This document shows positions 6,807-11,411 of a stretch of DNA of 11,411 nt, piece after piece; the stretch's first letter is position 1; the number at the start of each line of letters is the position of its first letter. The stretch is from Actinomycetota bacterium (GTDB lineage: Bacteria; Actinomycetota; Actinomycetes; Actinomycetales; Microbacteriaceae). The stretch is from contig WLGA01000025.1 of the NCBI GenBank assembly GCA_009703445.1, forward strand, positions 1-11,411, given 5' to 3'. The notes under the pieces are model-generated. The model saw only the letters and a list, made by a program, of their open reading frames with translations, was not told the origin of the DNA and searched no databases. The position numbers and the translations under genes are program-made.

Positions 6807-7766
6807 GTGTTCGCAAAGAAGCTAGTTGCCGTCGGCCTCGCCATTTTCGTCTCCCTAGGATTGACTGCTTGTGACCCTCCAATGCCTCCGGAGATTCTAG
6901 CTGCAGAAGCCGAGAAGGTAGTCACATGCATCGATGGCGACCTCACGGTTGCCACTCCGGCGGCGATCGCCGACGTAATCGACAGCTGGGCCAGCTCCAT
7001 CTCTGGCGCGTGCACCGGCATGAGCCTGACTGCCGTAGAGGCCGCCGATGAAACTGCCCAGGCTGTCATTTCGATGGGTGGCGAAATAGCCCCCGCCTGC
7101 ACCCCTTTCGCAACCTTCCCAATCGCAGTCGATGGCGGTGTGGTTGCATTCGCTCTTACTGACGCGCCTAACCTGACGCTGTCGCCGGCAAACGTTCAAG
7201 ACATCTTCTCGGGCAAGATCAAGAATTGGTCAGACCAGACTCTTGCTGCTTCAAACCCGGATGCCGTTTTGCCTGATCTGCCAATCAAAATTGTCGGCGG
7301 TCCTCAGCAGCCAGTGATCGACTCTCTAACTGCCTGGTTCAAGAAGCTGGGAACCGAATTCGCTCCTTCGCTTGCGAAGGTCGCTGCTGTCGACGATGGG
7401 GCATTCCTGGCCACCATGGCCGAGGGTGACATCGCGCTCACTTCATACTCGAACGCGCTTTACAACTACTCGACCGTCGCCGCTATTGCTGTCGATGGCA
7501 GCTATGCGGTTGCAGATGCACTTGGCCTTCAGAATGGAGCCGACGAGTCATACCAGCCGGCAGAAGGCGACTTCCCTGCCTATGGCGCGACCTACCCGAT
7601 CAACCTAGCTCTGTGCGGCGCCGATAACCAGATTGCTCGCACTGTGGCTCGCTACCTGCTTCGCCAGGATGCCCAGGGTGCTCTGGGCTCGGCGATTATC
7701 GCTCCTCTGCCAAACAGCCTGCGCATTACGACCATCGGTCTGATCGAGAAGGGTCTAACTAAGTAA
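6807..7766 (+). CDS. PstS-like substrate-binding lipoprotein, divergent
   Basis: This is a 319-residue lipoprotein starting at GTG. The N-terminus has two Lys residues, a hydrophobic core and the lipobox LTAC, with Cys 22 as the lipidation site. The rest aligns with PstS in its second half: SPANVQDIFSGKIKNWSD corresponds to the PstS segment around LYTGKITKWND, and the YGATYPINLA segment corresponds to PstS RGAYPVSLIS. The phosphate-contact motifs are missing. There is no TGSGTG or DFGMSD, and the PstS RSGSSGTS site is replaced by VGGPQQPV (163-170). Four further Cys residues (TCID, GACT, PACT, LCGA) could form two disulfides. It may be a paralogue with another ligand, or an accessory or docking protein of the Pst complex. 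Family membership is fairly sure, but function is not known. Its 3' end overlaps the convergent methyltransferase gene by 12 nt. Confidence 0.8.
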   Translation: MFAKKLVAVGLAIFVSLGLTACDPPMPPEILAAEAEKVVTCIDGDLTVATPAAIADVIDSWASSISGACTGMSLTAVEAADETAQAVISMGGEIAPACTPFATFPIAVDGGVVAFALTDAPNLTLSPANVQDIFSGKIKNWSDQTLAASNPDAVLPDLPIKIVGGPQQPVIDSLTAWFKKLGTEFAPSLAKVAAVDDGAFLATMAEGDIALTSYSNALYNYSTVAAIAVDGSYAVADALGLQNGADESYQPAEGDFPAYGATYPINLALCGADNQIARTVARYLLRQDAQGALGSAIIAPLPNSLRITTIGLIEKGLTK

Positions 7767-8555
7767 AGGCGCTACGGCTGCCCAGTCAATAGTTAGTTCG
7801 CCTAAGCGCCAGCGCCTTTTGTCGCCGGTAAGCGGCCAGCCGGCTTCAACCAACTGTGAGCAGCAGGCAACCCATCGCTGGTCAGCTCCAAACGAACCAA
7901 GCCCGGCATTGGTGCGCCAAGCTCCGTCGAGCGCCTGAAGGAACTCGTAGATCGGCTCGCCCGGCTGGTTGTGGTGGATGAGTGCTTTTGGCAGCCTCTC
8001 GGCGACCTTGCTCGGTAAATCCAGGCCGCTGAGGCGTATCGAAATGGTGAGGCTCAACGGTTTTTGATTATCCAGTGTTATCCAGGTTGAGAGACGCCCG
8101 ATTTCATCGCAGGTGCCCTCGATGAGCAGTCCGTCATCCGTGAGTCTGGACTGCATTCGCGCCCAAGCTTCAGAAACTTCTGATTCGTCATACTGGCGGA
8201 GTACGTTGAAGGCACGAATCACATGCGCCTTCTCGGCCAGTGCGGCAGGCAGGGGAGTCTCGAACCCGCCGTGGGTGAAGTGCAGGTGGTCGGTGGCGAC
8301 TGCCAGACCGCGCTCGACGCGCTCACGTTCGATCTCGATGCCGACCACGTGAGTTCTCGGGTTCACTTTGGCTAGGCGTGACAACAGTTCGACGGCGGTG
8401 ATCGGGCTAGCGCCAAAACCGAGATCTACCACCACCGGTGTCTCTGTGCGACGAATCACCGGGAGTGCGGCGACGTAGCGATCAACTCGTCTGAGTCGAT
8501 TCGGGTTGGTTGTGCCTCGGGTTACGGTGCCCACCGGCTTCTTGACTGTCACCAT
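7755..8555 (-). CDS. Class I SAM-dependent methyltransferase, target unknown
   Basis: This 266-residue protein has a Rossmann-type methyltransferase core. Motif I, VVDLGFGAS, is at residues 42-50, and an acidic strand end that should bind the SAM ribose (VGIEIE) is at about 71-76. The N-terminal stretch TRGTTNPNRLRRVDR is distinctive for an actinobacterial methyltransferase family I recall as often lying next to a phosphoglyceromutase gene. The substrate is unknown. The ATG at 8555 is used here. The second codon is GTG (8552), which would sit 6 nt after a TAATTT sequence, so a leaderless start there is possible. The gene is divergent from gpmA, with 58 nt between the starts, and its 3' end overlaps the end of the pstS-like gene by 12 nt. 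Confidence 0.82.
   Translation of the reverse strand: MVTVKKPVGTVTRGTTNPNRLRRVDRYVAALPVIRRTETPVVVDLGFGASPITAVELLSRLAKVNPRTHVVGIEIERERVERGLAVATDHLHFTHGGFETPLPAALAEKAHVIRAFNVLRQYDESEVSEAWARMQSRLTDDGLLIEGTCDEIGRLSTWITLDNQKPLSLTISIRLSGLDLPSKVAERLPKALIHHNQPGEPIYEFLQALDGAWRTNAGLGSFGADQRWVACCSQLVEAGWPLTGDKRRWRLGELTIDWAAVAPLLS
7765..7820 (+). terminator. Possible weak terminator at the end of the pst cluster
   Basis: AAAGGCGCT (7765-7773) and AGCGCCTTT (7811-7819) are perfect 9-nt inverted repeats and are followed by TTG. A competing repeat, CTAACTA (7755-7761) with TAGTTAG (7790-7796), overlaps the same region. The 37-nt loop is long for an intrinsic terminator and the whole element lies inside the methyltransferase coding region. 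The call is tentative. Confidence 0.3.
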
Positions 8556-8558
8556 TAC

Positions 8559-8564
8559 AAATTA
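8559..8564 (-). promoter_or_regulatory. Possible -10 of the methyltransferase gene
   Basis: On the minus strand TAATTT has the TANNNT core. It lies 3 nt before the ATG and 6 nt before the GTG second codon. The spacing suits a leaderless start at GTG, but the hexamer is a weak match. Confidence 0.25.
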
Positions 8565-8600
8565 CGGCACGAATCGAAGGGCCGCCTCGCGCCGGCAAAG

Positions 8601-8606
8601 TAAACT
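8601..8606 (+). promoter_or_regulatory. -10 element of gpmA, probable leaderless start
   Basis: TAAACT ends 7 nt before the gpmA ATG, so transcription should begin at or next to the A of the ATG. There is no Shine-Dalgarno sequence. The same 7-nt spacing is seen before senX3. Leaderless mRNAs are common in actinobacteria. Confidence 0.5.
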
Positions 8607-8613
8607 TGAGCAT

Positions 8614-9369
8614 ATGACCGCAAAATACACATTGATTCTGCTTCGTCACGGCAACAGTGACTGGAACCAGAAGAACCTTTTCACCGGCTGGGTAGACGTT
8701 GACCTAAGCGACCAGGGTCGCGCCGAGGCGCACCGCGCAGGCGAGCTCCTCGCCGAGTCTGGCCTGAAGCCAGACTTGCTTTACACATCTCGCCTAAAGC
8801 GCGCCATCAACACCGCTCACATCGCTTTGAACGCCGCCGAGCGCAGCTGGATTGACGTGAAGCGCGACTGGCGCCTAAACGAGCGTCACTACGGAGCTCT
8901 TCAGGGCAAGGACAAGGCTCAGACCCTTGCCGAGTATGGCCCAGAGATGTTCCAGACCTGGCGCCGCAGCTTCGACGTGCCACCACCGCCGATCGATGAC
9001 AACGACCAGTATTCTCAGGCGCACGACGACCGCTACGCAGACCTCAACGGCAACGTGCCGAAGACCGAGTGCCTCAAGGATGTTCTAGAGCGTATGCTGC
9101 CATTCTGGTTGTCAGACATTCAGCCGGACCTAAAGTCGGGCAAGACCGTTCTTGTAACCGCACACGGAAACTCGCTTCGTGCATTGGTGAAGCACTTGGA
9201 TGGCGTCTCGGATGAAGACATCGCCGAACTAAACATCCCAACCGGTATTCCATTGGTCTATAAGTTGGACGAAAACTTCAAGCCGGTTGTTGCCGGTGGT
9301 GAGTACCTTGACCCTGAGGCAGCTGCCGCAGGTGCAGCAGCTGTAGCTGCGCAGGGTGCCAAGAAGTAA
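8614..9369 (+). CDS. gpmA: 2,3-bisphosphoglycerate-dependent phosphoglycerate mutase
   Basis: This 251-residue enzyme interconverts 3- and 2-phosphoglycerate in glycolysis and gluconeogenesis. It belongs to the histidine phosphatase superfamily. The RHG motif has its phospho-His at residue 12, the catalytic Glu is residue 90 (NERHYGALQGKDKA), and the second His is residue 184 (TAHGNSLRALVKHLDG). The usual RHGES is RHGNS here. The length fits the dPGM family, with an Ala-rich C-terminal tail (residues about 230-251). A longer reading from 8506 would run through the divergent methyltransferase start and lacks homology. The ATG at 8614 gives the standard N-terminus. Codon choice includes many CTA leucines, as in pstS. 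A bidirectional terminator follows. In mycobacteria the homologue also lies beside senX3-regX3. Confidence 0.96.
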   Translation: MTAKYTLILLRHGNSDWNQKNLFTGWVDVDLSDQGRAEAHRAGELLAESGLKPDLLYTSRLKRAINTAHIALNAAERSWIDVKRDWRLNERHYGALQGKDKAQTLAEYGPEMFQTWRRSFDVPPPPIDDNDQYSQAHDDRYADLNGNVPKTECLKDVLERMLPFWLSDIQPDLKSGKTVLVTAHGNSLRALVKHLDGVSDEDIAELNIPTGIPLVYKLDENFKPVVAGGEYLDPEAAAAGAAAVAAQGAKK

Positions 9370-9382
9370 TCAAGCATCAACT

Positions 9383-9412
9383 GAAAAAGCCTCCCATTTG
9401 GGAGGCTTTTTC
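9383..9412. terminator. Bidirectional intrinsic terminator between gpmA and phoU
   Basis: GAAAAAGCCTCCC (9383-9395), loop ATTT, and GGGAGGCTTTTTC (9400-9412) form a perfect 13-bp stem. A T-run appears at the 3' side on both strands. It lies between the convergent stops of gpmA (9369) and phoU (9432) and should end both transcripts. Confidence 0.95.
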
Positions 9413-9431
9413 TTTGCTTCAAACTCTGTGA

Positions 9432-10082
9432 TTACTCGACGTCTGCCCAGTCACCGGTGGTTAGGTAGCTGACCTTCGATGAGATGTCTACTACGTGGTC
9501 GGCAAAGCGCTCGTGGTAACGGCTGGCTAAGGTCACGTCAACGGTGAACATTGCGTTTTCCTTCCAGTCGTCGCCCAGCACTACGTCAAAGACGTGGCGG
9601 TGAAGTTCATCCACGCGGGCATCCTCAGCCTGAATTTGGCGAGCGAAGTCAACGCTGGTGTTCTTCAGAAGTTCAACGACCTGCTTGGCAAGCTTTACAT
9701 CCAAGGTACCCATCTCGGCGAAGGTCGCGGTGAGCGAGGCTGGTACAGCGGCTCCAGGGAAACGGTAGCGAGCAATTGCCGCAATGTGACCGGCTAGAGC
9801 GCCCATGCGCTCGAGCGAAGCGGAAATGCGAAGTGCTGAAACCAGGATGCGAAGGTCGCGGGCAACCGGCGACTGGCGAGCAAGCACCTTGATCACTAGT
9901 TCGTCCAGTGCTAGAGCTTTGTTTGAGGTCGCGTCTGAGATTGCGATTGCCTCATCGGCAAGCGCTACATCTGAAGTGCCGAAAGCCTTGGTGGCCTTCT
10001 CGATGATGCGAGCGGTGTCCTCGGCCATCTCGACAAGACGAGTCTGAACCTCGGTTAGCTGTGACTGAAATACCTCGCGCAT
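9432..10082 (-). CDS. phoU: Phosphate signalling protein PhoU
   Basis: This 216-residue all-helical cytoplasmic protein has two PhoU three-helix repeats, at about residues 1-105 and 110-216. Family landmarks are PVARDLRILVSALRISASLERMGALAGHIA in the first repeat and RYHERFADHVVDIS in the second. PhoU links the Pst transporter to the phosphate-sensing kinase and keeps the response off when phosphate is plentiful. In the first repeat the usual ERIGD reads ERMGA, so one acidic metal-binding position is lost. I recall this in other actinobacterial PhoU proteins. The start was set at 10082, because AAGGAG lies 5 nt upstream and the N-terminus then matches the family. A longer reading to 10208 would cross the regulatory region. 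It is divergent from senX3 and not part of the pst cluster. Confidence 0.94.
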   Translation of the reverse strand: MREVFQSQLTEVQTRLVEMAEDTARIIEKATKAFGTSDVALADEAIAISDATSNKALALDELVIKVLARQSPVARDLRILVSALRISASLERMGALAGHIAAIARYRFPGAAVPASLTATFAEMGTLDVKLAKQVVELLKNTSVDFARQIQAEDARVDELHRHVFDVVLGDDWKENAMFTVDVTLASRYHERFADHVVDISSKVSYLTTGDWADVE

Positions 10083-10087
10083 TGCAA

Positions 10088-10093
10088 CTCCTT
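10088..10093 (-). promoter_or_regulatory. Ribosome binding site fixing the phoU start
   Basis: On the minus strand AAGGAG lies 5 nt before the ATG at 10082. This supports the short form over the reading that starts at 10208. Confidence 0.8.
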
Positions 10094-10099
10094 CGTGAA

Positions 10100-10105
10100 A
10101 ATCTA
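10100..10105 (-). promoter_or_regulatory. Possible -10 element of phoU
   Basis: TAGATT on the minus strand matches four of six -10 positions and lies 17 nt before the phoU start codon. The palindromic candidate RegX3 site ends 10 nt upstream of it, a spacing typical for Pho-type activators that replace the -35. Confidence 0.4.
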
Positions 10106-10115
10106 TTGCTACCTT

Positions 10116-10131
10116 TTCACCGTTAGGTGAA
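10116..10131. promoter_or_regulatory. Palindromic candidate RegX3 site between phoU and senX3
   Basis: TTCACC-GTTA-GGTGAA is a perfect inverted repeat with 6-nt arms. Read on the minus strand as TTCACCTAACGGTGAA, it shares TTCACCT and CG with the pstC box. It lies just upstream of the phoU -10 candidate and about 95 nt from the senX3 start, which suits autoregulation of one or both genes by RegX3. Binding is inferred from motif and place. Confidence 0.55.
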
Positions 10132-10167
10132 CAAGTCAAAAATAACGCTTGAACTGTGCCCAAATTA

Positions 10168-10181
10168 CGCCGTTTACGGCG
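10168..10181. repeat. Short inverted repeat in the phoU-senX3 gap
   Basis: CGCCG-TTTA-CGGCG is a perfect 5-nt-arm inverted repeat (6 nt if T/A is paired). It is unlike the Pho boxes. It could be a second operator or a small hairpin, and its role is unknown. Confidence 0.4.
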
Positions 10182-10213
10182 AAACTGCCCCCGAGTTCTC
10201 TGACACAATCGCC

Positions 10214-10219
10214 TACAGT
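10214..10219 (+). promoter_or_regulatory. -10 element of senX3, probable leaderless GTG start
   Basis: TACAGT matches four of six -10 positions including the T, A and final T. It ends 7 nt before the GTG at 10227, which would put the first transcribed base at or next to the start codon. There is no Shine-Dalgarno sequence at the usual distance. Confidence 0.45.
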
Positions 10220-10226
10220 TAAGAAT

Positions 10227-11384
10227 GTGAACAGCTCCTTGACAATTCTACTTGCGCTTGCCGCAGGTCTGATTGTTGGCGCGGGTTTTGTCCTCGTTCT
10301 GACGCGAGATAAGCGAAAGAAGCAATTGGAAGCCATTGAAGCAGAACGCACCATCCCTGAGGGGGCCGTTGAGATTCTCGACTTGCTCACCAGCGCGGGG
10401 GTAATTCTGAATGGCTCAAACACCGTGGTTCGTGCAACCAACGGCGCGCTCGCTCTTGGGCTGGTGCAGAATCGCTTGCTGATTCACAGCGAATTGGTTC
10501 GCCTCGTCGAGCTCGTGCGTGGCACCGGCAAGAACCAGACGATTGAAGCCGAATTGAGTACTGGCCTTCGAGGAGAAACCATCTGGGTTCAGGCACGCGC
10601 CGCACGCATGGACAACAAAAACGTCATGCTCCTAGTTGAAGACCGAACCGAGGCGAAGAGACTCGAAGATACTCGCCGTGATTTTGTCGCGAACATATCC
10701 CACGAACTAAAGACCCCGATCGGCGCGATAGGCCTACTAGCTGAGGCGCTTCAGGATGCCACCGACGACCCTGCCATGGTGACGAAATTTGCCGGAAACC
10801 TCTACAAGGAATCTCGCCGCCTAGGCAGCCTGGTTCAAGAAATCATTCAGTTGTCGCGCCTCCAGAGCGCGGAACTTTCCAAGACCGGCGAACTGGTAGA
10901 CCTTGAGGGCATCGTTCACGAGTCAGTAGAGCGCAATCAAGTAATTGCCGAAGCAAAGAACATCTCAATCGAGGTCGACGCACCTTCAGGGATAGTCGTT
11001 TATGGCGACCACGAAATGTTGACCATGGCGGTAAAGAACCTCATCGAAAACGCGATTCTTTATTCTGAAGCCGACTCAACAGTTGGCCTCGGCCTCCGTG
11101 CGATCGACGGTGTTGCCGAAATCGCAGTAACCGACCACGGAGTTGGTATCGCAGCCGAAGACCAAGAGCGCATCTTTGAACGTTTCTACCGCGTAGACCC
11201 ATCGCGTTCTCGTGAGACCGGTGGAACTGGCCTCGGGTTAGCCATCGTCAAGCATGTTGCTTCAAACCACCGTGGAGAAATCAAGCTTTTCTCACAGGTT
11301 GGCCTGGGTTCAACTTTCACTCTTCGTCTGCCGTTAGCCGACGCCAACATGAACAACGAAAACAAGGATGGAAATAATGACTAG
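10227..11384 (+). CDS. senX3: Sensor histidine kinase SenX3 (phosphate response)
   Basis: This 385-residue kinase is paired with RegX3. It has one membrane segment at residues 4-24 with almost no residues outside the membrane. A basic stretch and a PAS-like region (about 45-145) follow. The HisKA domain has phospho-acceptor His 159 (SHELKTP). The HATPase domain has an N-box (NLIEN, Asn 271 and 275), a G1 box DHGVGIA at 303-309 and a G2 box GGTGLGLAIV starting at 332. The HELKTPIGAIGLLAEAL stretch is close to that of mycobacterial SenX3. With no ectodomain, it probably senses phosphate through Pst and PhoU. The GTG at 10227 was chosen because the upstream extension to 10149 is not hydrophobic or family-like and holds promoter elements. 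Its stop overlaps regX3 by 8 nt. Confidence 0.93.
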   Translation: MNSSLTILLALAAGLIVGAGFVLVLTRDKRKKQLEAIEAERTIPEGAVEILDLLTSAGVILNGSNTVVRATNGALALGLVQNRLLIHSELVRLVELVRGTGKNQTIEAELSTGLRGETIWVQARAARMDNKNVMLLVEDRTEAKRLEDTRRDFVANISHELKTPIGAIGLLAEALQDATDDPAMVTKFAGNLYKESRRLGSLVQEIIQLSRLQSAELSKTGELVDLEGIVHESVERNQVIAEAKNISIEVDAPSGIVVYGDHEMLTMAVKNLIENAILYSEADSTVGLGLRAIDGVAEIAVTDHGVGIAAEDQERIFERFYRVDPSRSRETGGTGLGLAIVKHVASNHRGEIKLFSQVGLGSTFTLRLPLADANMNNENKDGNND

Positions 11385-11411
11385 AGTCCTCGTCGTCGAA
11401 GATGAGCAGTC
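11377..11411 (+). CDS. regX3: Response regulator RegX3, 3'-truncated by the window
   Basis: Only the first 11 codons and part of the next are present, reading MTRVLVVEDEQ. This is the beta-1 strand and acidic pair (ED) of a response-regulator receiver domain. The ATG overlaps the senX3 end by 8 nt (ATG at 11377, senX3 stop at 11384), with AAGGATGG upstream serving as ribosome binding site. From position and the partner kinase it should be RegX3, an OmpR-family DNA-binding regulator of phosphate-responsive genes. The DNA-binding half lies outside the window, so the name rests on context. Confidence 0.8.
   Translation, partial: MTRVLVVEDEQ

Noticed and set aside
8506..8613. Upstream extension of gpmA
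   Set aside because: It runs antisense through the start of the methyltransferase and lacks homology; the RHG motif is at the normal distance from the ATG at 8614.
10083..10208. Longer start for phoU from 10208
   Set aside because: The extension covers the promoter and palindrome, is not family-like, and the AAGGAG site marks the ATG at 10082.

Overview
The window looks like chromosomal DNA from a moderate-GC actinobacterium, most likely Microbacteriaceae and plausibly one of its small-genome freshwater (Luna-type) lineages. The evidence is the set of protein families and their order: an FABP/nitrobindin-like gene next to ygfZ, a SAM methyltransferase divergent from a phosphoglyceromutase, and phoU divergent from senX3-regX3. 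GTG starts, TAA stops and two probable leaderless genes fit the same picture. The taxonomic call is inference; no rRNA or other marker gene is present.

Layout. Bases 1-2653 hold a compact forward gene string: the 3' part of an FABP/nitrobindin-like gene, ygfZ (2 nt later) and a FUSC-type membrane protein (1 nt overlap). Bases 2746-7766 hold the phosphate uptake cluster in the order pstC-pstA-pstB-pstS, followed by a second, strongly divergent PstS-like lipoprotein gene. A class I SAM methyltransferase (minus strand) converges on this cluster with a 12-nt overlap and is divergent from gpmA. gpmA and phoU converge on a shared bidirectional terminator. phoU is divergent from the two-component genes senX3 and regX3; the latter is cut by the window edge.

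How it works together. PstS should capture phosphate outside the membrane, PstC/PstA form the channel and PstB drives it. PhoU is expected to signal Pst status to SenX3, which controls RegX3. The sequence carries candidate RegX3 (Pho) boxes that tie the cluster together: CACCT-N3-GTTAACC occurs upstream of both pstC and pstS, a CACCT-N2-GTTAACT variant sits at the -35 position of pstS, and a palindrome TTCACC-GTTA-GGTGAA lies between phoU and senX3.

The most unusual part is the pair of substrate-binding proteins. PstS keeps the phosphate-binding motifs but has an ordinary Sec signal peptide and no lipobox. The adjacent PstS-like protein has a lipobox but has lost every recognisable phosphate-binding motif and has four extra cysteines. 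A strong hairpin separates the two genes. pstS also shows extreme use of the CTA leucine codon (19 of 30 leucines by hand count, against 6 of 30 in its neighbour). No mobile element, CRISPR array, tRNA or rRNA was seen. No gene-free stretch exceeds 144 bases.
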